64,000 nt of DNA from Persicimonas caeni (GTDB lineage Bacteria; Myxococcota_A; Bradymonadia; Bradymonadales; Bradymonadaceae), in NCBI RefSeq assembly GCF_006517175.1, contig NZ_CP041186.1:2569001-2633000 (forward strand), given 5' to 3'. The translations under genes were made by a program, and so were the position numbers. The notes under the pieces are model-generated. The model made no database searches. It saw only the letters and a program-made list of their open reading frames with translations, and was not told the DNA's origin. Shown here in pieces: positions 9,211 to 17,720 of this stretch; the stretch's first letter is position 1, and each line of letters starts with the position of its first letter.

Positions 9211-10788
9211 TCACAATCCTTCCCCTTCCTCACCCGTCTGCCCCGGCGCCACGCCGGCGTCGTACGCCAGCATCATGCCGGCCGCGCTCATCAACCTGAG
9301 CGCGTACAGGTCGGCGTAGAAATTCTTGCGGAAAAACTCCACGTTCGTCTTGGGAGCTGTGCGCACCAAGTGCTCCAGATACGCGTAGCGAATCTCGGGG
9401 CTGTCGACCTCGGCCAAAAGCGCGCGGCTCTTCTGGTCATCGGCAACTTTCACCAACAGCAGCGCCGCCAAGGCCGAGGCCTTCTCGTCTTTGCCCTTGG
9501 CGAGCTTGTAGAGCTGGTCCGACAACGGCTCGAGCGTCTGGGCGTCCTCTGTGGTGACGATGACGTCGCGCAAAAGCTCGAGCGTCGCCAGGCGCTGCTC
9601 CTCGTTGTCGAGTTGCTTCGACAGGTTCTTTGCCCATTCCCCGGGAAAACGTCGCGTTAGAATCTGAGCCAGACGCTTTTTGCTCTCGAAGTCCGTGCCG
9701 CGCATCGCCGCCATGAACGCCTTGGCGGTCGCTTGGTCGTGGTCGGCGAACAGCTCGATAGCTCGGTAACGCACCGGCTCGCGGGCGTCCTGCATGGCGA
9801 TTTTGAGGCTGATGGCGGCGTCTTCCGACGGATTGGGCGCCAGGGCGGTGAGCACTTCGAGGGACTGCTCGACGTCGGCGTTGGTCAGGTACTTCTGGGC
9901 CTGCTTGACGTATTTGGTCTCGCCAGCAGCGACCAACCCGAGGGTCGCGGCTTTGACGAGCTCCTCGTCGATCTTTTTGGGCAGCACGAACTCACCGGTC
10001 TTCGAAACTTTGACCGACTCGAGGATCTTCTCGAAGTGCGGCACCGCCTCCTTGATCTGGGCGCGGCCCAAGATACGCGCTGCGCTCAAGCGCTTTTCGC
10101 GCTCGGCCGACTTGTCGCCCAGCGTCTCCAGAAGCGGCTCGGCGCGCTCGGTTTGGCCGGCGGCGACCAGCGCCTCGAGCGCAGCCGAGGCGAGCACCTC
10201 GTCATCGTGGTTGATCGAGCGGCCGATTTCGGGAAAGAGCGTGTTCTCCAGAAGCTTCGCCTTGCCCTCCTCTTGCGCCTTCTCCAGGCGGGCCAGCGGC
10301 CCCTCCTCGAAGGCCTGGCGGCGAAGAAAGGGATCCGTCGAGCGCAGCGCCCGGCTGGTGATCACCCGCTTGAGCGGCGGCGGACCATATTCGAGGACCG
10401 CGCTCAAGATCGCCTTCTTTTCAGCCACGCTCCCCTTGTTGAAGCTCGCCGTCGCCACCCTTCGGATGTCCTGGTAATCGTTGGCCAGAAGCACGCGCAG
10501 CGCCGCCACGCGCACCATCGGCGAGTCGCTCGAGTCGACGAGCTTTTCGGCGAACTCGTTGAGCTCGGGCTTTTTGATCATCTCGAAGACGCGCAACGTC
10601 TCGGCCTGCACGTACGGATCGCTGTCCAAGCCGACGCCGGTGTGCAGCACCCGCTGGACCTCTTGGCGCTCGGCTTCGCCGAACTTCTCTTCCTCGCAGC
10701 CCAGCAACCCCATGCCGAGCATGACGATGCCGGCGATGGCGCACGCCCTCTTGACGACTCCTGCCGATTTCATTGCCGGCCCTTTCAT
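9211..10788 (-). CDS. HEAT-repeat predicted lipoprotein
   Basis: This 525-aa protein starts at 10788, where its ATG overlaps the stop of the upstream hydrolase gene (ATGA), so translation is probably coupled; an internal ATG at 10773 is the alternative. A lipoprotein signal ends in the lipobox LLGC (Cys 31). The rest is built of roughly 35-40-residue helical pairs with HEAT-like features: SDSPMVRVAALRVLLANDY, DDEVLASAALEALVAAG and AREPVRYRAIELFADHDQ. Such solenoids act as protein-binding scaffolds. It probably sits on the periplasmic side of a membrane. The hydrolase upstream suggests a shared envelope-lipid or maturation role, but that is inference. Confidence 0.86.
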   Translation of the reverse strand: MKGPAMKSAGVVKRACAIAGIVMLGMGLLGCEEEKFGEAERQEVQRVLHTGVGLDSDPYVQAETLRVFEMIKKPELNEFAEKLVDSSDSPMVRVAALRVLLANDYQDIRRVATASFNKGSVAEKKAILSAVLEYGPPPLKRVITSRALRSTDPFLRRQAFEEGPLARLEKAQEEGKAKLLENTLFPEIGRSINHDDEVLASAALEALVAAGQTERAEPLLETLGDKSAEREKRLSAARILGRAQIKEAVPHFEKILESVKVSKTGEFVLPKKIDEELVKAATLGLVAAGETKYVKQAQKYLTNADVEQSLEVLTALAPNPSEDAAISLKIAMQDAREPVRYRAIELFADHDQATAKAFMAAMRGTDFESKKRLAQILTRRFPGEWAKNLSKQLDNEEQRLATLELLRDVIVTTEDAQTLEPLSDQLYKLAKGKDEKASALAALLLVKVADDQKSRALLAEVDSPEIRYAYLEHLVRTAPKTNVEFFRKNFYADLYALRLMSAAGMMLAYDAGVAPGQTGEEGEGL

Positions 10789-11753
10789 CCCTGGTCCTCT
10801 GCAGCAGTCTGTCGGTGTCGCTCCATCCAGCGCAGCATGCGCCGCACGATGTCGTCCCACGGCTCCTCGTTGAGAATCTCGTGGTAGAGCTTGGGAAAGA
10901 TCTCCATCTCGCGGTCGCCGCTGCCCATCTTGTGGAAGACGTCTTCGGCACATTTCGGGTCGACGACTTCATCGCCGCCGGCGACCAAGAACAAAAACGA
11001 CTGCTCGAGCTCGCCGGCGCGCTCCAAGAGCGTCTGCTGGGCGGCCTTCGCCTCGGTGAAGTAGCGCGCCGAGACGATCTTGAGGTCGAGCGGGTCGCTG
11101 TCGTACTTGTCGACGACGCGCTGAACATGGCTGATTTTGCTGCCGTCGAGCCCGTTGGGCATCGTGAACGACGGCCAGATCTTGCTCAACAGGTCGCCGG
11201 CGGCGGCCTTGATGGCCGGAACCTCCAGCGCGAAGCCGCAAAACGGACTGGTGACCACAAATCCGGTGATGTCGTCAGGCTGGGTCAGCGCGTACTGCAG
11301 CACGATGAGCCCGCCGTTGGAGTGACCGAAGCAAAACAGGTCGAGCTCGGGCCAGCGCGCACGGGCGTGCATCTTGAGCAGATCGTAGTCGCGCACGTAG
11401 TGCTCGAATCGCTGCACATGCGCCCGCTTGCCGGTGCTGCGGCCATGGCCGCGCGCGTCGATGGCGAGCACGGCATAGCCGGCCCGACACAACGCCCCGG
11501 CCACGTGATCGTAGCGCGAGGAGTGCTCGCCGAAGCCGTGCATCAGCGCGATGACTCCGCGCGTGGGCCCACCCTCGGGTTGCCACGATTGCCAAAAGAT
11601 CTGCAGGCCGTCGAAGGCGTGCCAGAAACCCTCATCCTGCAGCACGCCGTCGTCATCGAGCGGCACCGCCGGCGCCAAATCCGAGAAATCGAGCGCCTCG
11701 ATCTCCTCATCCGACAGATAGCCCGCCATCGCCTCAACCGTATCGACAGTCAA
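10785..11753 (-). CDS. Alpha/beta hydrolase, lysophospholipase/monoacylglycerol lipase type
   Basis: This 322-aa serine hydrolase lacks a signal peptide and is probably cytoplasmic. The family motifs are HGFGEHSSRYDHVA (oxyanion region), DARGHGRSTGKR, the nucleophile elbow GHSNGG, the acid-residue segment AGGDEVVDP and the catalytic His in YHEILNE. This pattern is typical of the monoacylglycerol lipase/lysophospholipase (PldB-like) group, which cleaves acyl glycerols or lysophospholipids. The N-terminus has an extra acidic leader (YLSDEEIEALDFSDLAP). It is the first gene of a two-gene operon with the HEAT lipoprotein, overlapping it by four bases. A GTAGGTtcACCTAC palindrome lies 26 bp upstream of the start. 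Confidence 0.92.
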   Translation of the reverse strand: MTVDTVEAMAGYLSDEEIEALDFSDLAPAVPLDDDGVLQDEGFWHAFDGLQIFWQSWQPEGGPTRGVIALMHGFGEHSSRYDHVAGALCRAGYAVLAIDARGHGRSTGKRAHVQRFEHYVRDYDLLKMHARARWPELDLFCFGHSNGGLIVLQYALTQPDDITGFVVTSPFCGFALEVPAIKAAAGDLLSKIWPSFTMPNGLDGSKISHVQRVVDKYDSDPLDLKIVSARYFTEAKAAQQTLLERAGELEQSFLFLVAGGDEVVDPKCAEDVFHKMGSGDREMEIFPKLYHEILNEEPWDDIVRRMLRWMERHRQTAAEDQG

Positions 11754-11778
11754 TTGCGTTCCTTTGAATTAAATTTCG

Positions 11779-11792
11779 GTAGGTTCACCTAC
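11779..11792. promoter_or_regulatory. Small palindrome upstream of the hydrolase gene
   Basis: GTAGGTtcACCTAC has perfect 6-bp arms and begins 26 bp upstream of the hydrolase start, in an AT-rich gap. It could be an operator or be fortuitous. Confidence 0.3.
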
Positions 11793-11838
11793 TCGGCGAG
11801 TTTAGCCCATGTAGGCGAAAACGTGAAGGTGTTGCGCG

Positions 11839-12744
11839 CTATTGGTCGACGCAATAGCGCACGTCGACCGCCTCGGCGGCGATCTCGGCGAGCGTAAAGC
11901 TCAAGTCGTCGGTGCACAGGTTCTCGAAGACGCCGTCGTCGCCGAACAGCGTGGCCGCCTCGAACAGGCGGTTGGCAGGATACGCAGCGCCGAGCGTGCT
12001 CTGGCACACCGGGCGCACCGGCTCGTCGGGGCCGAACTCGCGAGCCGACGGTGGCCCGGAGACGACCGCCAACGCCACGCCCTCGGAGCCGGGCGCGCCG
12101 TCGCGAATCGCATCGACGTAGCTGCTCACCTTGGTCAGTCGCCCGGCGTTGCGCACGCACTGGGTGCGAACGGCGCCCTCGCCGCCTAACTGCGCCCCCG
12201 ACGAGCAGTCGTCTTCGTTCGAGAAGACGACCACGAGCAGACGCGCGTCGTCGCGCAAGAAGGCGCCGAGGTTCCCCGGACGCTCGACCACGCTTCGCTC
12301 GATGACCTCCAGCGCCTGCTGGCGCGGCTGCCCCGCCTCGCCCTGAACCACGTTACACGCAGCGATCTTCGTCCAATCACCGCCGTCATCCGAGCTGGCG
12401 ATGGCCTGGACGTTCTGCTCGCAGCCGTCCGCGATCTGCCCCGGCGGCGCCAACCCCGGCGCAGCCGACGCGTCGGTCGTCACAACACCCACACGCACCG
12501 CCACACCACGCTCGACGAGCGTGTCGAGAAACTCCGGCAGCGCACTCGCCAGCCGCTCTTGCTCCCCTTCGACGTCCCCCGAATTGTCGACCACCATCAA
12601 AATATCGAGCTTGTCGGGCTGCTCGAATGCCTCACCACCGCGACACGCCTCCGGCAGCCCCGACTCGGGCGCGTACCCCGGGTTATCGTCGACGCAACCG
12701 GCGGCGAGGAGGCCCAAAAGCAAGGTTGTAGCGAGTCGTTTCAT
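11839..12744 (-). CDS. VWA-like predicted lipoprotein
   Basis: This 301-aa protein starts MKRLATTLLLGLLAAGC, with the lipobox LAAGC giving Cys 17. After a short linker, LDILMVVDNSGDVEGEQERL starts a von Willebrand A-like fold: DNSGD stands where the metal-binding DxSxS motif is expected, so the second Ser is Asp. Later strands (AVRVGVVTTDASA, LLVVVFSNEDDC, ALAVVSG) follow the VWA order. Cys residues at C-GG, NEDDC, TQC, VCQ, LC and YC suggest disulfides. Similar proteins are abundant among surface lipoproteins of myxobacteria-like genomes, but the ligand is unknown. It is transcribed alone. Confidence 0.82.
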   Translation of the reverse strand: MKRLATTLLLGLLAAGCVDDNPGYAPESGLPEACRGGEAFEQPDKLDILMVVDNSGDVEGEQERLASALPEFLDTLVERGVAVRVGVVTTDASAAPGLAPPGQIADGCEQNVQAIASSDDGGDWTKIAACNVVQGEAGQPRQQALEVIERSVVERPGNLGAFLRDDARLLVVVFSNEDDCSSGAQLGGEGAVRTQCVRNAGRLTKVSSYVDAIRDGAPGSEGVALAVVSGPPSAREFGPDEPVRPVCQSTLGAAYPANRLFEAATLFGDDGVFENLCTDDLSFTLAEIAAEAVDVRYCVDQ

Positions 12745-12937
12745 GGTTTGTTTCGGTTCAGGAGAGGTCTTCGCCGATCATAGACGTGCGAGCGTGCGAA
12801 AAATTTAGTGATCGTGCAATGCGCCCAGCTTCGTTGATTCGCCACGCCCAACGCGACCAACCGCGAAATGCAGCGACGCTTCCAAAATGTTATTATCTTT
12901 CGAAAGCGGCGCCACATGATGCCATGGAGCAGATCAA

Positions 12938-13171
12938 ATGAGCACGCAACCCGTTCCAAATCCGCCTCCCGGCTTCGACAAGCTCTCCAAAGAAGAGCAA
13001 ATCGAATACCTCCAAGAGCTGTGGAATCAGCTCTCTTCAGAAGAGTCCGAGGTGCCTGTGCCAGATTGGCACCGCGAGATTCTGCGCGAGCGCCTTGCCA
13101 ATACAAATGACCAAGTCACGGAGTCATGGGCAACTGTCAAAGCACGGCTAGCAGGCAGATCACGTGGGTGA
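12938..13171 (+). CDS. Antitoxin, TIGR02574-like addiction-module component
   Basis: This 77-aa protein resembles the short 'putative addiction module component' family: a helical LSKEEQIEYLQELWNQLSSEE segment, VPVPDWHREILRERL and a terminal WATVKARLAG. These antitoxins neutralise a RelE/ParE-like toxin encoded just downstream. Its stop overlaps the toxin start by 8 nt, the usual arrangement. There is no separate DNA-binding domain recognisable, so autoregulation would have to be indirect. The upstream region (12745-12937) holds an AT-rich stretch (aaaatgttattatctttcg) that may carry the promoter. Confidence 0.85.
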   Translation: MSTQPVPNPPPGFDKLSKEEQIEYLQELWNQLSSEESEVPVPDWHREILRERLANTNDQVTESWATVKARLAGRSRG

Positions 13172-13466
13172 TCTCACCGTCAAATTCGACCCGCGAGCCA
13201 GTCGCGACCTCGAGGCCGCCGTCGAATGGTACGATGTACACGGTGATGACCTCGGCGATCGCTTCATCGATGGGCTAGAAGAGTTGCTCGACCGCCTGAC
13301 GAGCCACCCATCGCTTCACGCTCCGGTTGAAGGCGATGTGCGCCGTGCCCTCATTCGACAGTTCCCGTACGCCGTCTATTATCTGCCCAAACCGAACACC
13401 ATTCGCGTTCTTGCCATTCTTCACACGAGCCGCCGCCCCGATTACTGGCAAAGCCGAGACAAATGA
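13164..13466 (+). CDS. RelE/ParE-superfamily toxin
   Basis: This 100-aa protein fits the RelE/ParE fold: VKFDPRASRDLEAAVEWYD, DRFIDGLEELLDRLTSHP, RRALIRQFPYAVYYLPKPN and a C-terminal IRVLAILHTSRRPDYW. The last block is characteristic of ParE-like toxins, which poison gyrase, while RelE toxins cleave mRNA on the ribosome; the two cannot be told apart from sequence alone. The likely start is GTG at 13164, overlapping the antitoxin stop; GTG at 13168 is out of frame. It is the second gene of the two-gene module. Confidence 0.9.
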   Translation: MGDLTVKFDPRASRDLEAAVEWYDVHGDDLGDRFIDGLEELLDRLTSHPSLHAPVEGDVRRALIRQFPYAVYYLPKPNTIRVLAILHTSRRPDYWQSRDK

Positions 13467-13594
13467 ATCGTTCCCCGTCGTGGACCCAACTCGGAAGCCA
13501 TTGATACCTTCGAGAACTATTTACCCACAATTAGGGGGGAAGGCGCCATCGCTTCAGTCTTAGAATGAGTACCTGACAGCCTGAGGAGCACGCC

Positions 13595-14116
13595 ATGCGT
13601 CGCGACATACTGACTTTATCGACGAGCCTCTTGGCGGTATTTGTACTGTCAACGGCCGTGTCGCGTGCAGCGCAACCGCAGGCGTCATCGCCTGTCGTAC
13701 TGCAGTGCGGGATGCGTACCACACAAACTTTGCGGTTGGCTCAAAAGTTCGAGTTTGGAAGCATCAAAGTCGACCGCCCTCCAAGATATGCCCCGCATCG
13801 ACGAACGTCCGGCTACGAGCGGATTACGAGAAGGATATACGAGTCACATCGTTCTCGTTTTATCGACTGCTACGAATATGGCCTCCAGCAAGACCCATTT
13901 CTCTCGGGAACCGCGACTGTCAGGTACATGGTCGACAGCATTGGCATCGTCAGAAACGTGGACACCGTTGACGCGTCTCTATCGTCGCCGATCGTGGCCC
14001 GATGTATTGAGCAGGCAGTTAGGGACCTGACGTTTCCAGAGCCGCAGAATGGGACCGCCCCTTTGATAACCGACGCAACCTTCGAACTTGGGACCGAGTG
14101 CCCGCTAAACCGTTGA
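13595..14116 (+). CDS. Exported protein with AgmX/PglI-type C-terminal domain
   Basis: This 173-aa protein has a signal peptide (MRRDILTLSTSLLAVFVLST, cleavage near SRA-AQP). The C-terminal half follows the AgmX/PglI C-terminal pattern known from myxobacterial gliding proteins: ITRRIYESHRSRFIDCYEYG, then LSGTATVRYMVDSIG, SSPIVARCIEQAVRDLTFPE. This fold is related to the TonB C-terminal domain, with two conserved Cys (FIDCYE and ARCIEQ). It lacks the long upstream region of AgmX, so it is a minimal version. Base composition is lower in GC than its neighbours, which could mean recent acquisition. Function unknown. Confidence 0.75.
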   Translation: MRRDILTLSTSLLAVFVLSTAVSRAAQPQASSPVVLQCGMRTTQTLRLAQKFEFGSIKVDRPPRYAPHRRTSGYERITRRIYESHRSRFIDCYEYGLQQDPFLSGTATVRYMVDSIGIVRNVDTVDASLSSPIVARCIEQAVRDLTFPEPQNGTAPLITDATFELGTECPLNR

Positions 14117-14171
14117 CATAACGACACAATATCACGCAACCCCCTTTATCGAATCACGCCGCGCCTAACCT

Positions 14172-14217
14172 CCAAACTGCGTCGCAAAAGGCGCGACTAC
14201 GCATGGGGCTATCAAAA
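14172..14217. repeat. Partial copy of the GGGGCTATCAAA repeat family
   Basis: The stretch ending gcatggggctatcaaaag matches one arm of the inverted repeat at 60248-60499 (shared gcaaaaggcgcg-like and gcatggggctatcaaa). It lies in the short gap between the convergent AgmX/PglI-type and TPR genes. Confidence 0.6.
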
Positions 14218-14223
14218 GACGCC

Positions 14224-15540
14224 TCACCCCTCACGCCCCAACACCTCCAACATCCCGTCGATCTCCGCCCAATCGTCCTCCTCCACACGCCCCTCCAGGC
14301 GCGACCACGCACGACCGTCGAGCCACATCGGAAGCTGCTCCGGATGCGCTCGGGCGGCCTCGACGGCTTCACCAAGCACCGCCTTCGCCTCGTCGACACG
14401 CCCGAGCAACGCCAACGACAACGCCTTCGAGGCCAGGTAGGCCGGCTGGCCCGGCTCGAGTTCGAGCGCGCGCTCGACCGAGGCGAGCGCCTCGTCGTGG
14501 CGGCCGAATTGCTGCTGGACGCGACCTTGGACATGATGCGACTCGGGGTCGTCGTCGCTCAGCTCGACGGCGCGCTCGGCCTTCTGCCGGGCGAGCATCA
14601 AGTCGCCGATCAAGAGCGCCGCTTCAGCCATGCCGCGCGCGCTCGCTGCGCGCTCGCCGCGCAACTTCTCGGCCTGCTTGAAGGCGGCCATCGCCTCTTC
14701 GGCGCGGCCGAGCTCCAAAAAGACATGCCCGCGCACGATGAGCGCGTCGGCACAAAACGGGTCGACTTTTTCGGCCTCCGAGAGCGCCTCGAGCGCGTCC
14801 TGAAACTCGCCGAATTGCGCAAACCCGATGCCGAGCTCGACCCAGGCGTCGGCGTCGGCCTCGCCGAGCTCATAGAGGCGAAGCTGGGCCTTCAAGCCGC
14901 GGCGCTCCTCGCCGAGCTCGAACCACAGGTCGGCGCACGCCTCCCACAGGCCCAGCCGGTCCTTGGCGAGCTTGGCGGCGTACTCGAAGGCCTCGGCGGC
15001 CGCCCACAATTCGTCGCGGCCCATGTAGAGCTGGGCGAGCCGGATGGCCGGCTCGGGATCGCCGACGTCACCGTCGACGGCGCGCTGGTAGAACGCGATC
15101 GCCTCGTCCTCTTCGGCCAAGTCGAGCCACACGTCGGCGACGAACGCCAAGATCTCGGGGCGCTCGATCGCCTCGGCGTCGATCTGACGAAGCGCCTCTT
15201 TGGCGGCGTCGACTTCGCCTTCGAGCACACGCGCGTCGGCTAAAATCGCCATCAGCGCCGGGTCGTCGCCGTGCGCCTCGCGCGCTTTTTTGACCAGCCC
15301 ACGCGCCTCGACCACGAGCTCGCGGCCGACCAACAGGCACGCATACGTCAGCACCGTGTCGTAGTCTTCGACGCCTCGGCGCGCGTAGCGCTCGTTGGCC
15401 AGCTTCAGCGCGCGCGAATAATCGTCCTGCTCGAGCGCCTTGAGCGTGGTCTTGTGCACCGAGTCGATGCCGCGCGGCATCAGCGCCTCGAGGCGTCGCA
15501 GCGCGGGGAGAGCAATCAGATTTCCTTCGAACTCAGCCAT
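14224..15540 (-). CDS. Tetratricopeptide-repeat protein
   Basis: This 438-aa protein consists of about ten TPR-like helical hairpins without a signal peptide. Typical units are AKEALRQIDAEAIERPEILA, EDEAIAFYQRAVDGDVGDPE, LYMGRDELWAAAEAFEYAAK, FGEFQDALEALSEAEKVDPF and FGRHDEALASVERALELEPG. TPR solenoids mediate protein-protein assembly, so a scaffold role is likely. The start at 15540 is chosen for the AAGGATC ribosome-binding site; a longer frame begins at 15573. It is divergent from the aminopeptidase gene. Confidence 0.9.
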   Translation of the reverse strand: MAEFEGNLIALPALRRLEALMPRGIDSVHKTTLKALEQDDYSRALKLANERYARRGVEDYDTVLTYACLLVGRELVVEARGLVKKAREAHGDDPALMAILADARVLEGEVDAAKEALRQIDAEAIERPEILAFVADVWLDLAEEDEAIAFYQRAVDGDVGDPEPAIRLAQLYMGRDELWAAAEAFEYAAKLAKDRLGLWEACADLWFELGEERRGLKAQLRLYELGEADADAWVELGIGFAQFGEFQDALEALSEAEKVDPFCADALIVRGHVFLELGRAEEAMAAFKQAEKLRGERAASARGMAEAALLIGDLMLARQKAERAVELSDDDPESHHVQGRVQQQFGRHDEALASVERALELEPGQPAYLASKALSLALLGRVDEAKAVLGEAVEAARAHPEQLPMWLDGRAWSRLEGRVEEDDWAEIDGMLEVLGREG

Positions 15541-15676
15541 TTCGATCCTTGAACGCTTGCAGTCTGGACTCAAACTCCGTTAAGAAAAAGCCACGGAGAT
15601 TGGAACGTGTGTCGGCTCCAAGGTGCACACGTGCCATGAACCCACAATCATTGACAACCTCATGTCTGGAAGACGC

Positions 15677-17005
15677 ATGTATTCTTTCTCGCCCGAGACG
15701 TTCGCCGCCCGCCGCCGCGACTTCATGGAGCGCATCGGCCCCGACTCGGTGGCCATCCTTGTCGCAAACCCCGAGAGCACCCGCTCGCACGACACCAACT
15801 TCCCGTACCGGCCGTCGAGCGACATTCTGTACCTGACCGGCTTTCGCGAGCCGCAGACGGTCGTGGTGATCGCTCCGGGTCACGACGAAGGCGAGTTCGT
15901 GATGTTCGTGCGCGACCGCGACCCGAACAAAGAGCAGTGGGAGGGCCGCCGCGCCGGACCCGATGGCGCAAAGGCCCAATACGGCGCCGACGCCGCCTTT
16001 ACGGTAGGCGAACTCGAAGAGAAGCTGCCCGAATTCTTGGAGGAGCGCGAGCAGCTCTTCTACACCCTGGGACGCAACGCCGAGTTCGACAAGCGCGTGA
16101 CCCGCTGGGTCAACAAGCTTCGCCACCGTCGCAACAAGCCCTCGGGCGCGCCGGGCGCGCTCATCGATGCGCGTGATATCCTGCACGACATGCGCGTCAA
16201 GAAGAGCGACGAGGAGATCGAGCTGATGCGCCAGGCGGTCGACGTGACCGCCGAGGCCCACGTGCTCGCCATGAAGCACTGCCGGCCGGGCATCAAAGAG
16301 TACGAGCTGCAGGCGCTCATCGAGTACCACTTTCGCAAAAACGGCGCCGAGTTCCCCGCCTACACCAGCATCGTGGGCGCCGGGGACAACGCCACGATCT
16401 TGCACTACGTCGAAAACCGCGACGTCATCGACGACGGCGACGTCGTGCTCATCGATGCCGGCTGCGAACTCGGGTTTTACGCCGCCGACATCACCCGCAG
16501 CTTTCCCGCCTCGGGCAAGTTCACCTCGGCCCAGCGCGACCTGTACGACGCGGTGCTCGAAGCCCAGATCGCGGTGGTCGACCATATCGCCCCGGGCGTG
16601 CCGTACAACGAGCTGCAAGATATGGCCAAGCGCAAGCTGACCGAGTCGATGATCGACTTGAAGCTTCTGAGCGGCTCGGTCGACGAGCTCATCGAGGAAG
16701 AAAAGTACAAAAAGTACTATCCGCACAGCATCGGCCACTGGCTAGGCATCGACGTACACGACGTGGGCCCCTACCACGACACCGAAGGTTCTTGGCGTCC
16801 GCTCGAGCCCAACATGGTCTTGACCATCGAGCCGGGGCTGTACGTGCCCGAGAACGACGAAGACGCCCCCGAGGCGCTTCGAGGCGTGGGCGTGCGCATC
16901 GAGGACGATATCTTGGTGACCGAGGACGGCTACGAGAACTTGTCGAGCGCGTGTCCCAAGGCCACCGACGAGATCGAGGCGCTTGTGGGAACCGGCGCCG
17001 ACTGA
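15677..17005 (+). CDS. pepP: Xaa-Pro aminopeptidase (M24B, PepP type)
   Basis: This 442-aa enzyme removes an N-terminal residue preceding proline. It has the N-terminal creatinase-like domain (RRRDFMERIGPDSVAILVAN, DILYLTGFREPQ) and the pita-bread catalytic domain with all five metal ligands: DAGCELGFYAADITRSFP (two Asp), SIGHWLGIDVHD (His), TIEPGLYVP (Glu) and GVRIEDDILVT (Glu). The length equals that of E. coli PepP. Start candidates at 15623 (GTG) and 15662 have no good ribosome-binding site; GGAAG lies seven bases before the ATG at 15677. A strong terminator follows. Confidence 0.96.
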   Translation: MYSFSPETFAARRRDFMERIGPDSVAILVANPESTRSHDTNFPYRPSSDILYLTGFREPQTVVVIAPGHDEGEFVMFVRDRDPNKEQWEGRRAGPDGAKAQYGADAAFTVGELEEKLPEFLEEREQLFYTLGRNAEFDKRVTRWVNKLRHRRNKPSGAPGALIDARDILHDMRVKKSDEEIELMRQAVDVTAEAHVLAMKHCRPGIKEYELQALIEYHFRKNGAEFPAYTSIVGAGDNATILHYVENRDVIDDGDVVLIDAGCELGFYAADITRSFPASGKFTSAQRDLYDAVLEAQIAVVDHIAPGVPYNELQDMAKRKLTESMIDLKLLSGSVDELIEEEKYKKYYPHSIGHWLGIDVHDVGPYHDTEGSWRPLEPNMVLTIEPGLYVPENDEDAPEALRGVGVRIEDDILVTEDGYENLSSACPKATDEIEALVGTGAD

Positions 17006-17033
17006 CCCTCAACGCTTTGGTCTGAAAGCCCTA

Positions 17034-17077
17034 AGAGGGCGCAGAGACAGGCATTCTTGCCTTCTCTGCGCCCTCTT
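17034..17077 (+). terminator. Rho-independent terminator after pepP
   Basis: AAGAGGGCGCAGAGA (from 17033) pairs with TCTCTGCGCCCTCTT (to 17077), followed by TTTTCGTTT. It sits 28 bp after the pepP stop. Confidence 0.92.
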
Positions 17078-17141
17078 TTCGTTTGGCGTTTAAATTGTGG
17101 GCGTGGCGTTTGTTGATTTCTGCAACGGGAGGAACACCACG

Positions 17142-17717
17142 ATGACCGAACGCAATGACGGAAGAGATTCGCAGCCCAACGACTGGTCTTCCGGGGATGC
17201 CCCTCCCCCCGAGACGCAAAGCTCTTTGCGCGGCGACGAGCCCAAGCCGGTGCCGCCCCACGAGCCCGACGCCACGCAGGCGCCGGGCCCGCAGGGCCCA
17301 CGTGAGCCTCAAGGGGGCGAGTGGGACGCCGGCCACACCGTAGAGACCGAACCCGGCCACCGTGGCCACGACGCCCGCACGTGGAAGGAGGGCTTGGGCG
17401 AGCCGGACACCTATGAAGAGAGTCTCGATCGCCCTGTCGACGAGCCGCCGGCCCACCAGCGCAACACCAAGCCCAAGCTCGATAACTCGGACATCTTCGC
17501 CATCATCCTGTCGGCCTTTTTTCCAGGCGTCGGCCAGATGATGAATGGTCAGCAGACCAAGGGCATCGTCGTGTTGCTCGTGGCCATCGTGACCGGGTGC
17601 GGCGTGGGCCTGCTGTCGATCGCTTCTGCGCTCGACACCTATTGCCTGGTGATGGCGCAGAAGCGACGCGCAGTCGACGAATGGGAGTTTTTCCCGGATA
17701 TTCGTCAGTGGTTCTAA
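17142..17717 (+). CDS. TM2-like membrane protein with disordered N-terminus
   Basis: This 191-aa protein has about 115 residues of acidic, Pro-rich, low-complexity sequence (PPPETQSSLRGDEPKPVPPH and similar) followed by a compact membrane region. That region (DIFAIILSAFFPGVGQMMNG, GIVVLLVAIVTGCGVGLLSI, SALDTYCLVMAQKRR) has the FPGxGQxxxGxxxxG pattern of TM2-domain proteins: two helices with a short connecting turn. GGGAGGA at 17127-17133 places the start at 17142. The disordered tail is predicted to be cytoplasmic or periplasmic depending on topology, which the sequence does not settle. Function unknown. Confidence 0.8.
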   Translation: MTERNDGRDSQPNDWSSGDAPPPETQSSLRGDEPKPVPPHEPDATQAPGPQGPREPQGGEWDAGHTVETEPGHRGHDARTWKEGLGEPDTYEESLDRPVDEPPAHQRNTKPKLDNSDIFAIILSAFFPGVGQMMNGQQTKGIVVLLVAIVTGCGVGLLSIASALDTYCLVMAQKRRAVDEWEFFPDIRQWF

Positions 17718-17720
17718 GGG

